Source: Shouchella oshimensis
Lineage (GTDB): Bacteria; Bacillota; Bacilli; Bacillales; Bacillaceae_D
Direction of reading: 5' to 3'
Length of the DNA: 64,000 bases
Assembly (NCBI RefSeq): GCF_002019765.1
Contig: NZ_KV917380.1
Span: 3,550,576-3,614,575, forward strand
Shown piece after piece: positions 21,920-30,439 of the stretch. The notes under the pieces are model-generated. The model had not been told where the DNA came from and ran no database searches. It was given only the letters and a program-made list of their open reading frames with translations. How positions within the stretch are numbered: the stretch's first letter is position 1; every line of letters begins with the position of its first letter. The translations under genes and the position numbers were made by a program.

Positions 21920-22038
21920 AAAAGTATCTTTTCGCTTTTATTGCAGTAACCTTATTTACGTCTACAGCGTTTTCTATTCAATCCGATGATCATCATGTTA
22001 TTGAACCATTTGGTAAGACTGGTTACGATCAAACATAA
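21916..22038 (+). CDS. Phr-like secreted signal peptide precursor
   Basis: 40 codons. The ATG overlaps the rap stop (ATGA), the typical rap-phr arrangement. The peptide begins MKKYLFAFIAVTLFTSTAF, a Sec signal sequence, then a short hydrophilic tail (QSDDHHVIEPFGKTGYDQT). In Phr peptides the mature pentapeptide or hexapeptide is cut from the tail and imported by Opp to inhibit the cognate Rap. The exact mature sequence is not clear here. A terminator follows 15 bases later, closing the two-gene unit. Confidence 0.85.
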   Translation: MKKYLFAFIAVTLFTSTAFSIQSDDHHVIEPFGKTGYDQT

Positions 22039-22052
22039 AATTCCTCTACCTT

Positions 22053-22092
22053 CTCAAAACTAAGGTATCCTTTGTTTTGAGGCATTTTTCTT
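22053..22092 (+). terminator. Terminator of rap-phr
   Basis: CTCAAAAC pairs with GTTTTGAG across a 13-base loop and is followed by GCATTTTTC. Confidence 0.75.
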
Positions 22093-22119
22093 ATTTAGCA
22101 TGTAAATTTAAAGAGAAAA

Positions 22120-22158
22120 AAAAAGTCGAAGATCGTTCCTTCCCCTCTTCGACTTTCT
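22120..22158 (-). terminator. Terminator of the 22160-22411 gene
   Basis: AAAGTCGAAGA (22122-22132) pairs with TCTTCGACTTT (22146-22156); the minus strand continues in a run of T. The A/T runs on both sides make it usable in both directions. Confidence 0.8.
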
Positions 22159-22159
22159 T

Positions 22160-22411
22160 TTATACATCAGCCGTATGATTGCGTTTTAAAAAGGTAATGA
22201 ACAACGGAATTACTAATAAAATTGATAGAAAACTTATTATTGTATCAGGAACGAACTGAACGAATGTGCTATTAACAACGTATAATGCTATAGTTGAGAC
22301 AAATAAAATCAGGTGTAGCACATCCCATGCTTTATTTTTGAAAAGAGAGACTCCCTTTTCTTTAGTAGCAATAATTAAAAATACGCCGATCATAAGAATG
22401 AAAAACGCCAT
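22160..22411 (-). CDS. Small membrane protein, unknown
   Basis: 83 residues with three hydrophobic helices (FFILMIGVFLIIA, WDVLHLILFVSTIALYVV, FLSILLVIPLFITFL) and no motif I recognise. AAAGGAG lies eight bases before ATG 22411. It has its own terminator immediately downstream and appears monocistronic. Confidence 0.6.
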   Translation of the reverse strand: MAFFILMIGVFLIIATKEKGVSLFKNKAWDVLHLILFVSTIALYVVNSTFVQFVPDTIISFLSILLVIPLFITFLKRNHTADV

Positions 22412-22513
22412 ATCTGACACTCCTTTTTAGATCAATGCCCTATTCCCCTATTGCGGAAAAACAGCCACTTCTACCTGTATCCTTTTCGAAGCTTTATTAA
22501 TACTTACCTTGCT

Positions 22514-23011
22514 TCAATCCTCATACACATAGAATCTACCTCCTCGTTTATTCATCGGTTTGCTTCCCCAACGCAGACTAGATATTTCTGGCAATAAGTG
22601 CCTTCGATTGCCCCAATTTAATAGATGAACAGTGTCTAACTCCCCTACGTACCTATCAGTAACAAATTGGGAATTAAACGCAGGTTTATGGACATTAATC
22701 AACAACCGCTCGGCTAAGTGAATTTGTTCAAACCATTTATCATAAGTGATTTGATTCTCCCCACCTAATCGCCCAATGTAAATTCTTGTATGAGCCGAAT
22801 CATTCATGACTAGGTACCTATCATTGTGTTGACCCAACCGCGTTTTAAACGTTTGATTATTGGCTTGGCCAATGTAAAGCAACACATCACTTCCATACGT
22901 AATATGATTTCCATAGATTTGATAGACACCATAATCGGTTGCCTCATTTCCCAACCGCTTCACTTCTTCAAACGTAAATGGTCCTTCCCAGTAAAGCTCA
23001 ATCAGTATCAT
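22514..23011 (-). CDS. GIY-YIG nuclease family protein
   Basis: 165 residues. The GIY-YIG core is visible: YGVYQIYG, then VLLYIGQANNQTFKTRLGQH with Tyr, Gly and the catalytic Arg, and a later Glu in QIHLAERLLINVHKPAFN, which includes the conserved Asn. Proteins of this type are endonucleases or nucleic-acid binding relatives; standalone examples near restriction genes are common. Start ATG 23011 has GAAAGGGGTG upstream. Role unproven; the defence setting (McrBC-like genes downstream) is suggestive. Confidence 0.7.
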   Translation of the reverse strand: MILIELYWEGPFTFEEVKRLGNEATDYGVYQIYGNHITYGSDVLLYIGQANNQTFKTRLGQHNDRYLVMNDSAHTRIYIGRLGGENQITYDKWFEQIHLAERLLINVHKPAFNSQFVTDRYVGELDTVHLLNWGNRRHLLPEISSLRWGSKPMNKRGGRFYVYED

Positions 23012-23053
23012 AGAAACACCCCTTTCTAAAATGGTCATTCATAGCTACCGTAG

Positions 23054-23782
23054 CTAATTCACTTGACCTCTGACAAGCCTCATTCCGATTAATCCTAACC
23101 AGAGTAAAAACAACATACCAATGGTTTCGGTTACTAGATGTAACGCATGATGCCCGAACATCAAAAAGACCCACGAAGTGAGATAACCAATAATAAGTGA
23201 TCCACCTACAATGTAACCAAATAAACGTAACCGTTTGTTCTCGTTAAAAAGCTGTTTTGAATAAAGAATGACCCAGCATGCCAGTAACAAATTCGACAGC
23301 ACGTAAAGACTTGTTGAAAACCCACCTTCCAGCATCGTCCACTCAAATACGTGCATCGCAAACTGCCTTCCGTACTCCGTTGTATGAATCTGATACAGGT
23401 TAATGGCATAAGCCACACTTACGGCTTGTAACATGAATGAAACCGAATAGATAAGAAAACCCGACACACCAGCAATCAGACCCGTCACACTGGCAAAGGA
23501 CTTGTTCGGTAAAAGAAAGTACATACCTATTGGAACAAGGATTGTTACTAGCATAACAATTGATTTACTCCCATGATCCATTGCTACATAGCCAACTAAT
23601 GTTGAGTGATACTCTAATCCTGCTTCCATCAAGGGAACACCTTGGTCAAATGTAGCTGGAACGGTAATCGAAAGTATGATATTTATGATTAACCAGATAA
23701 GAATAAATACAACATGGATAATGGCTATCCAGCCTATGCATTTGATCCATTTCTCTCTATTGCTTATTTGCATTCCCCTCAT
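23054..23782 (-). CDS. Multi-pass membrane protein (DUF4386-like?)
   Basis: 242 residues with six or seven hydrophobic helices, no signal peptide and no catalytic motif that I can see. Length and helix pattern are similar to DUF4386 proteins of Bacillus, but I cannot confirm that. GAAGGGG lies upstream of ATG 23782. It is followed 42 bases later by the GIY-YIG gene, same strand. Confidence 0.6.
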   Translation of the reverse strand: MRGMQISNREKWIKCIGWIAIIHVVFILIWLIINIILSITVPATFDQGVPLMEAGLEYHSTLVGYVAMDHGSKSIVMLVTILVPIGMYFLLPNKSFASVTGLIAGVSGFLIYSVSFMLQAVSVAYAINLYQIHTTEYGRQFAMHVFEWTMLEGGFSTSLYVLSNLLLACWVILYSKQLFNENKRLRLFGYIVGGSLIIGYLTSWVFLMFGHHALHLVTETIGMLFLLWLGLIGMRLVRGQVN

Positions 23783-23887
23783 AACAACCCCTTCTCTCTT
23801 TCAAGCAATCTTATTTTCAGACCCTCTACAGTCTACCTTTTTTGACTATCCATGCACGTTCGTTCCTTTAAATTCTTACTACCCGCA

Positions 23888-24295
23888 TCAATTTAAGTCT
23901 ATCAATTGTTTCGTATCATCATTTATTAGAACTTCTCCTACCCATAATGGATTGCCCTTGTTTTGATGCAAATTCATTTCCTCCCCTATTTCTGTTAACG
24001 TGGTTTCAAATACAGTGATGGAATAACGCATATCTATTTCCACTGGCACATTTACAGATCTGTTTTCAGTTAAATAAAGGTTTGCATCTTTTTCAAAAGG
24101 ATCATTAACATAAGCTACAGGGTGATGATCCATATACCTTGGCTCATCTAAGTGTTCAATTTCTAACATGTACTCATTTTGAGTCGCTTTATTTTTAGAT
24201 ACGATAAATTCTAAGTTAAAAACCGATTGTTCTTTACCAAAAGTACAGCTAGACAACGTTAAAAGAATTGTAAAAGTAAATATAGAGTAACGCAA
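23888..24295 (-). CDS. Small lipoprotein, unknown
   Basis: 135 residues with a lipoprotein signal (hydrophobic stretch ending LSSC, so Cys17 is the probable lipidated residue). The remainder is mostly beta-like and contains no motif I recognise. Start TTG at 24295 is supported by AGGAGTGATC immediately upstream. Confidence 0.6.
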   Translation of the reverse strand: MRYSIFTFTILLTLSSCTFGKEQSVFNLEFIVSKNKATQNEYMLEIEHLDEPRYMDHHPVAYVNDPFEKDANLYLTENRSVNVPVEIDMRYSITVFETTLTEIGEEMNLHQNKGNPLWVGEVLINDDTKQLIDLN

Positions 24296-24399
24296 AAGAT
24301 CACTCCTAATGCAGTTAACAAATTCTATAAATTTATAAATTCATTCGTTCAACATGGGTGTCGTTACATATTCCAGTTGAATGTAGTCAACAAGATCCA

Positions 24400-26859
24400 C
24401 TATTCTTTCATCATCGTAACCAGGCTCCGGAATATTTTATAGAGCGATTTGGTTAATTCATCTCGTTCAAATATCTTTATTACTCCCGCTCGTCTGAATT
24501 GAACCTTAGTCCCTTTAACCTTCACTTCTATATCCTTAACCGTAAAATGCCTTATCCCTGTAGCTTGATCAAGTTCATTTTCGGTTAATTCTATTTTCAC
24601 TTTATCCGACACTCTTCTTAGTAGTTTCCAAATGAGCGCCTCTTCTTTGGATTTCATAAAGAGTTCCGGTAGTTCATTCGCTTCTCTTAGTTGAGTTAAC
24701 GTTGTCATCATTGTATTTGCGATTCCATAGCGTACGGGTTTAATGGGATCAATTGATTGCCAAGACTCCATGCAAAAAGTCATTTGCTGATCTCTAATTG
24801 AAATATCTTCAATTCTTCCATAACAAACCACACCATTCGTCTCATTAACCTTTTTACCTACATAAAGAGCAAGGTGCGTTGCTTTACGCCAGTCTCGAGG
24901 TAACGTATTAATGGGGATCTTATACTCCTTCTTATGTAAGCTTTCTTTATAATTATCAATTGTTGAGACATTTGTAATGAGTACAAATTCATCTAACTCC
25001 GACTGCCACTTATGCTTTGTACCTTGAGGTAAAATGCCTTCATCATGGAGTTCTGACGGACTTTTTTCTACGATATTTTCAATTAGTTCTTCAACTAACT
25101 TTGTAGTAGAAGGAAGAAAAGGTAGTCCCCCGATGTTGACTTCTTCAATACTTTTAAAAAATTGGTGTTCCCGATATCCCTCTTCAAACCCAAAGGGAAA
25201 CAATACATATGCACCAAAAGCTGTTTGTTCATATGGACCTTGACGTTTGTGAACAATTGCATCTCGGTAACGGTGCATTGTGTTAATGTCTTCTTCCATA
25301 GGCCCTGGAATCTGATATTTAAGCCCGTAGTAACTTTCCTCTGCAGCAAAATCAATTCGATACTTCGCGTCAAACACATAATTAAAAGATTGATTCATTC
25401 CTTTTTTCGTAACACTAAGGACAATGTCTGGCAATTGGGTTGTGGTCGGATTCCATTCACGTTTTTGATAAGTTAGCTTCATTTTTTCACCGGTAAGGGG
25501 ATGTTCAAAGAGTCTAGATGCACTTTTGCTCGCATCTAAATTTACAAACAATCCGTTTGATGTGGCAGACACAACATCTTGACTAATTGAAAGGTAGCGT
25601 TTGCTTAAAATCTGTCCAACCTTTAAAAATGTCCAGTATTCATACAACTCAGCAACATTTTTAACCGACATTTGGTACTGTTGGCCAAATAGAGCTAATC
25701 CTTTTGAAACCGTCAAATAAATGTGTAACACATCACGATACCCAGGTGCCATTTGTAAAACCGTGTTAAATTGCGTCATCGGAGTTGCTTTAATTCCTTG
25801 CCAGAATGGTGTCCTGAGTTTATGTTTTAAAGCATTTAACTTTTCCATTACTTCACTGCGAACAACCGCAAATTCATCAACTGCTTGGTATCGACTCCGA
25901 CTGGACAACTGTTTCGTAAGGTCAATTAATTTCTCAACCACCCTTTCCATCATCCACTTTATATATTGATTTTCTGGCGTATTGTACACAACATACATTT
26001 GCCGATTTAACGCTTTTGACGGAAGTAGGGTCTTGCCATTGACCTCCAATCCCATTGGATGCTCTACAAAAAGTCGACCATTCTTTCTTAATTGCTTTCG
26101 ACTGTAAGAATCTAGCCGCTTCACTTTATCGGCGCGTTCCAACTCGTACGTTTTTTGTAAGTTGTGATGAGGCTGTGCCTCAATTCTAGTGATTGCTTTA
26201 ACAAATGAATCAAAATGATAGGTAAATAACCGATAGAACTCCGACATCGTTGGCTGCCCATCTATTCTAATCGTCGCACCTAAGTGTGTTTTCCGCAAAA
26301 AATGATAAGATAAATTATAAATTTCATCATTTACTTCATTTAATAATTGTCGATAATCTTCTTTATAGTCTAATTTAGCTGGAAAAATCTCTATGGTTGT
26401 CGTCAATAGCGTTTCCGTTTCTGACCTCACTTCAAACGTTGACAACCCAACTTCACTCCCAAAATTGAGTTGCCCCATTAGTAAAGACTGTGACCCAACA
26501 TTTAACTCACTTACGGCATTTCTAAATAAGTGGAATTCATGATGAAACGAAACCTTTCGATCATTTTTTGGAATGATTAAGAATTGGTAGGTCGTTTGTT
26601 CAAAGAAAATCGGCCGGAAAGGACCCTCATCAAGTAACACTAAGTGTTGATGATCGACGTCAAATACCTTAATCGATTCAACTTCTTTCCCGTCCGCTTT
26701 ACATTCCATCTCATCATGAAAATCCAAACTCCGATACGTCTGTAATCCTTCATATCGAGGGTGATACGGTCTACCTTTTACAATAAAAGAAAAGCAAGCT
26801 GTTTCAATCTGAAGTAATTCAACTTCCTCACGAGCTGATCCAGAAGGATGTAAAGCCAT
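24400..26859 (-). CDS. McrC-like nuclease subunit (DUF2357 plus PD-(D/E)XK)
   Basis: 819 residues. The N-terminal half reads like DUF2357; the middle has a PD-(D/E)XK nuclease core with PDIVLSVTKKG and YVFDAKYRID (Asp, Asp-Ala-Lys). This arrangement is known for the nuclease partner of McrB-like AAA proteins in modification-dependent (type IV) or LlaJI-like restriction systems. The C-terminal ~200 residues are beta-rich and probably bind DNA or the partner; I do not recognise them. The gene overlaps the 3-prime end of the mcrB-like gene by 32 bases, showing that the two form one operon. It is the last gene of that unit. Confidence 0.82.
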   Translation of the reverse strand: MALHPSGSAREEVELLQIETACFSFIVKGRPYHPRYEGLQTYRSLDFHDEMECKADGKEVESIKVFDVDHQHLVLLDEGPFRPIFFEQTTYQFLIIPKNDRKVSFHHEFHLFRNAVSELNVGSQSLLMGQLNFGSEVGLSTFEVRSETETLLTTTIEIFPAKLDYKEDYRQLLNEVNDEIYNLSYHFLRKTHLGATIRIDGQPTMSEFYRLFTYHFDSFVKAITRIEAQPHHNLQKTYELERADKVKRLDSYSRKQLRKNGRLFVEHPMGLEVNGKTLLPSKALNRQMYVVYNTPENQYIKWMMERVVEKLIDLTKQLSSRSRYQAVDEFAVVRSEVMEKLNALKHKLRTPFWQGIKATPMTQFNTVLQMAPGYRDVLHIYLTVSKGLALFGQQYQMSVKNVAELYEYWTFLKVGQILSKRYLSISQDVVSATSNGLFVNLDASKSASRLFEHPLTGEKMKLTYQKREWNPTTTQLPDIVLSVTKKGMNQSFNYVFDAKYRIDFAAEESYYGLKYQIPGPMEEDINTMHRYRDAIVHKRQGPYEQTAFGAYVLFPFGFEEGYREHQFFKSIEEVNIGGLPFLPSTTKLVEELIENIVEKSPSELHDEGILPQGTKHKWQSELDEFVLITNVSTIDNYKESLHKKEYKIPINTLPRDWRKATHLALYVGKKVNETNGVVCYGRIEDISIRDQQMTFCMESWQSIDPIKPVRYGIANTMMTTLTQLREANELPELFMKSKEEALIWKLLRRVSDKVKIELTENELDQATGIRHFTVKDIEVKVKGTKVQFRRAGVIKIFERDELTKSLYKIFRSLVTMMKE

Positions 26860-29362
26860 CTTGTTCCAGCCCCCTCAACATCTCAGCCACTTTCTCCGTG
26901 CTTTTTCGATAGTTTGCTAGCTCTATTTCCTCTGCAACAATATCCGCATACTGTTGAATTCGCTTTCCTGTTAACACGTCAAATAATGCTAGTAGAACAT
27001 CTCTCATTCGCGCATCGCTACCTGTTAACCTAGGCAATATCTTCTGCAACAAACACAAATCAAACGCATCGTTCTGGGATAATAGACGATCGCGCTCATT
27101 ATAGACCAGGTAAAAACAAATTTCGTCTCTTATTCGATAGCCAATATGAGACCCATTTAATTTAAGTGCTTCATTTACACGTACAAGAAGCTCTGTCACT
27201 TCATTTATTAAGCTCGGGTTTAATGCATAAACATCTTTAAGGGTTAAGAACTCTGCTTCTAAACGCTTATTGTGAAGAGCGATTGGCGCTTGCTCCTCTA
27301 AATCAGTTAAAAAAGATAAGTGATCAAGACGGACACGATTAAATTCAATTGTATTTGCTCGATCTAATACTTTCTTACTGAAAGGAAAAGTCGTCTCGTC
27401 CATATTGACTGTACCAATTAAGTAGACATTTGCCGGTAAATACACATCTTGACTCTCAACTTGAAATGGTAGTACCCTTGAACTCACCTGTTTCCCATCT
27501 TGCCACTTCTTGCTTTCCATGACACTCAATAAATCACTAAAGTAATATTCAACACGAGCTAAATTCATTTCATCCAATAAAACGAAATAGGGTCGGGTTG
27601 GATCTTCAATAGCACGAAGCAGCACATCGGTTAATGGCCCCTTTTGAAATTCTCCTTTTAAATCTTCAAACCCTATTAAATCGGTCCCATCATTCCAATC
27701 TGGACGAACTGGTATAACGGTAAATTGACCATTTTCTTCAGTCGCCCCAAGACTCTCCGCGAACCAACGAACAACCATGGTTTTACCCGTTCCTGAGATT
27801 CCTGATAAGATAACAAACGGCTTTGTTTTGAGAGACAGATAAAGATTGGTTACTTCTTCTTTTTCATAGTAAAACCCCTTACCGCTAATATAGGTATGGA
27901 TGTGATCTACCACACGTATTGGCTCCCACTCTACCATCGATTCCTGCACCATTTCCGCTCCAGACTGAGGAAGCTCATATGCGTCTTTCTTATTCAAAAA
28001 TTGAATATAGGACTCGTAATAACCGATCATCATTTCTAAATCTTGTATCAACGTCTCTTCCGAAGGCATTTGTTCACGATCATATTCAATGTATGCAGCT
28101 GTAGATTCCGCATAACCCTTAGCCGTCTTCCCTGCACCCATATTAAGTAAATCGTTCTTATTAATCCTAGCATCCATTTCGATGTTCTGACGTATTTCTT
28201 GCTTCACGTTTGCCATCGTTTGCGAATCCGTATTCGTCACCCCTTGTCCAAACGCTAGAAACAATTTACTCATATCTTCATGAAACAAATAAACAATGTA
28301 AAAGCCATTTTGAGTTGAACGTGTAATATCCTTATGTAAAAAAGCAATCCATGGTGTAAATGTCCAATTCCCCTGACCAACAGATGTCTTTATTTTGAAT
28401 TGATCATGAATAAACGGTAATTTTTTTAGCTCATTAGCCGCCGTTTCATTCACAAGTTGATACATCTCATTGTCTTTTGAAAACTTTTCCTTCCTTGCAG
28501 ACGAATAATTGTTTAATATACTTATAAATGTCTCTCTTAACCTTGTATTCAACGGTAAGCGCTCCTGACTGTTTTCAATATCATGAATCGGTAAACAATT
28601 TTCATCAATTAAATGAAAATAGGAAAGCCAATTTAGTGTATGCGATAGTCTATCCTCTGCAACGGATTGCGTAATTTGATTTTCACCCCGAGAATTCCAA
28701 ACGATCTTTCGTACAATTTCAAACAATAGTTGCTTTCTTGCACCCTTATTTTTATCTTCTGAATAAACTAAGACAGATAAAACCATCTGAAAAAAACGTT
28801 GCGATAGGATTTGAGTTTTAAGCAACTCGTCCCGCTCTTCTTGATTGGATGAGGCACGATATCTTTCAAAAAAACTATTCTGTTCATAATGTTCTTTATC
28901 CAAAATGCCGAGCATCCTTACGTTTTGACGCGCATTTGATTTTCGTCGAAAAAGATTTTGATTCCCTGCTAATTGTTCGCTAAGTCGATCAGCTTTGTAC
29001 GTTCCAGTAGCCAACTCTTCTAGAAATATTGTTACATCTTTAACTGTACTGACAGGCAATTCTTCTGTATGAAATGACGTTAATCGGATGACACCTTCTT
29101 CAACGGAAATCTCTGCAAATGGAAGGCTAGCCAACAAACTCGCCACTAACACATCTTCATTTATTGAATATGACCCTTCATTTAATAATTGTTTATAAAC
29201 TGTAAGAAGTTCATTATATTGAATCGATTCAGACTTTCCATTTTCTAAACTGAATTCTACTGAATTATCATTGACTAATTTAACAGTTATTTCTATATTG
29301 CCCTTTAACAAAAACATACTAGGCTTTCTTTTAAGATACTCGTTTAATAATTGTTCAAACAA
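26828..29362 (-). CDS. McrB-like AAA+ motor protein
   Basis: 844 residues. The region around FTPWIAFLHKDITRSTQNGFY to LFLAFGQGVTN matches the MrcB N-terminal domain DUF3578, a DNA-recognition module. The AAA+ motor follows (about 500-760): Walker A SGISGTGKTMVVRWFAE, Walker B and sensor region VLLDEMNLARVEYYFSDLL, and YLIGTVNMDETTFPFSKKVLDRAN. McrB family motors use GTP or ATP to translocate DNA and activate the McrC nuclease, cutting modified or foreign DNA. The first ~300 residues are unfamiliar and may add specificity. Start is TTG at 29362 behind AGAGGTG. Confidence 0.87.
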   Translation of the reverse strand: MFEQLLNEYLKRKPSMFLLKGNIEITVKLVNDNSVEFSLENGKSESIQYNELLTVYKQLLNEGSYSINEDVLVASLLASLPFAEISVEEGVIRLTSFHTEELPVSTVKDVTIFLEELATGTYKADRLSEQLAGNQNLFRRKSNARQNVRMLGILDKEHYEQNSFFERYRASSNQEERDELLKTQILSQRFFQMVLSVLVYSEDKNKGARKQLLFEIVRKIVWNSRGENQITQSVAEDRLSHTLNWLSYFHLIDENCLPIHDIENSQERLPLNTRLRETFISILNNYSSARKEKFSKDNEMYQLVNETAANELKKLPFIHDQFKIKTSVGQGNWTFTPWIAFLHKDITRSTQNGFYIVYLFHEDMSKLFLAFGQGVTNTDSQTMANVKQEIRQNIEMDARINKNDLLNMGAGKTAKGYAESTAAYIEYDREQMPSEETLIQDLEMMIGYYESYIQFLNKKDAYELPQSGAEMVQESMVEWEPIRVVDHIHTYISGKGFYYEKEEVTNLYLSLKTKPFVILSGISGTGKTMVVRWFAESLGATEENGQFTVIPVRPDWNDGTDLIGFEDLKGEFQKGPLTDVLLRAIEDPTRPYFVLLDEMNLARVEYYFSDLLSVMESKKWQDGKQVSSRVLPFQVESQDVYLPANVYLIGTVNMDETTFPFSKKVLDRANTIEFNRVRLDHLSFLTDLEEQAPIALHNKRLEAEFLTLKDVYALNPSLINEVTELLVRVNEALKLNGSHIGYRIRDEICFYLVYNERDRLLSQNDAFDLCLLQKILPRLTGSDARMRDVLLALFDVLTGKRIQQYADIVAEEIELANYRKSTEKVAEMLRGLEQDGFTSFWISS

Positions 29363-29461
29363 ATGATCAACACCTCTACTAATCTCTTAACCTTTCTATC
29401 TATTATATAAGACCTTAGCCATGAGTTAAAATAGAAGCTTATTTATTGAAATTTAAAACAC

Positions 29462-29489
29462 AAAAAAGAACCGTTCACTTAAACGGTTC
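29462..29489 (-). terminator. Terminator of the phosphatase-like gene
   Basis: GAACCGTT pairs with AACGGTTC across six bases; on the minus strand TTTTTTG follows. It separates the phosphatase-like gene from the mcrB-like operon. Confidence 0.85.
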
Positions 29490-29516
29490 CAGATCTATCA
29501 TATTTATATATAAGAA

Positions 29517-30188
29517 TCAAACCATTCCGCACCATACGCTCGAGCTTTTACCCCAACTCAGTTCTTCTCCTTCTAACGTCATTACCTCTACCCCAGCTTC
29601 TTTTGCAATTAAACTTGCTGCAGCAAATTCATAAGGCGTTTGATTTATTGATAAGAATATATCAGCATTTCCTTCAGCAACCGCACAAATCTCAAGCGCT
29701 GTTGGCAGTTCTGTTTTTCTTACTCGTTGATAGGCAGGATTTTGAGGTTGCGACTTCCGTAGAAAAGAGGAATGAATGCGAATTTCGGCTTCTCTTAAAC
29801 TCATTAATTCATTCCGAAAGATTCTTTTGCCATTCAAGTAAGCACCGCATCCTTTTTCTGCATGGAAAAGGTTGCTTGAAAGGTTATCATAGACCCAGCC
29901 ATGTATTGGCATTCTATCTTTCACGATTAAGATGGATAAAACAGAGGATGCTTTTGAGCCATAGTAATAAGGGTTGAGTGAAATCAACCAGGTTGGATGG
30001 ATAGCATTTATAGCAACTTCTTGGTGTGGAAAACAGAGGATGTCAGATGGATAAGTGTCTGTCACACTTCGTTGGATGAAGGTATACACTTTGGATTGGA
30101 TTGTCGTGGATTTTGCTTTATTTGTTTTTGAAATGGTGCTGATTACTTCATTAATTAATTTCGAAACAAACTGTTGTCGGGGTAACAT
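29517..30188 (-). CDS. Degenerate inositol-monophosphatase family protein
   Basis: 223 residues, overall layout of the IMPase/CysQ family: a central EKGCGAYLNGKRI strand-loop, an SSFLRK segment and a C-terminal AAASLIAKEAGVEV. However the catalytic metal-binding motifs are lost. The DPxDGT motif reads NPYYYGS, and the WD of the last motif reads YE. The first Glu motif is not recognisable either. It is therefore probably a pseudoenzyme that binds something, or a gene losing function while the frame stays open. It lies between the McrBC-like operon and the type I restriction locus, with its own terminator. Confidence 0.7.
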   Translation of the reverse strand: MLPRQQFVSKLINEVISTISKTNKAKSTTIQSKVYTFIQRSVTDTYPSDILCFPHQEVAINAIHPTWLISLNPYYYGSKASSVLSILIVKDRMPIHGWVYDNLSSNLFHAEKGCGAYLNGKRIFRNELMSLREAEIRIHSSFLRKSQPQNPAYQRVRKTELPTALEICAVAEGNADIFLSINQTPYEFAAASLIAKEAGVEVMTLEGEELSWGKSSSVWCGMV

Positions 30189-30254
30189 CGGATCACCTCA
30201 AAAAAGACCTTTACATTATTATAAAGGCAATCAGTCATGAAAGTTGTACGCATA

Positions 30255-30302
30255 AGGGTACACAATAAAAAACTACACAATAAAAAACTACACACTAAAA
30301 AA
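30255..30302 (+). repeat. Short tandem repeat
   Basis: The unit CACAATAAAAAACTA recurs three times, the last copy altered to CACACTAAAAAAT. It lies directly ahead of a truncated HTH gene and may mark a recombination or slippage junction. Confidence 0.7.
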
Positions 30303-30309
30303 TCCGCCG

Positions 30310-30429
30310 CGCTACCCTAAGCGAAATGGCTAATGGGAAGCGCGAACGGATTCAGTTGGAGCATATAGAGAAGATTGCGGATGCTTTAGGGATTGAAGAT
30401 ATTAATGAGATCTTGAAATTTAAGTGAGA
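30310..30429 (+). pseudogene. C-terminal fragment of XRE/HTH_26 regulator
   Basis: The reading frame from 30310 to the TGA near 30427 gives ATLSEMANGKRERIQLEHIE and then KIADALGIEDINEILKFK. This is the second half of a small Cro/C1-type helix-turn-helix of the HTH_26 kind. The first half and a start codon are missing and tandem repeats lie in their place. Probably the remains of a regulator of the neighbouring restriction genes; an intact relative is at 37704-37931. Confidence 0.6.
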
Positions 30430-30439
30430 TGCCAATCAT

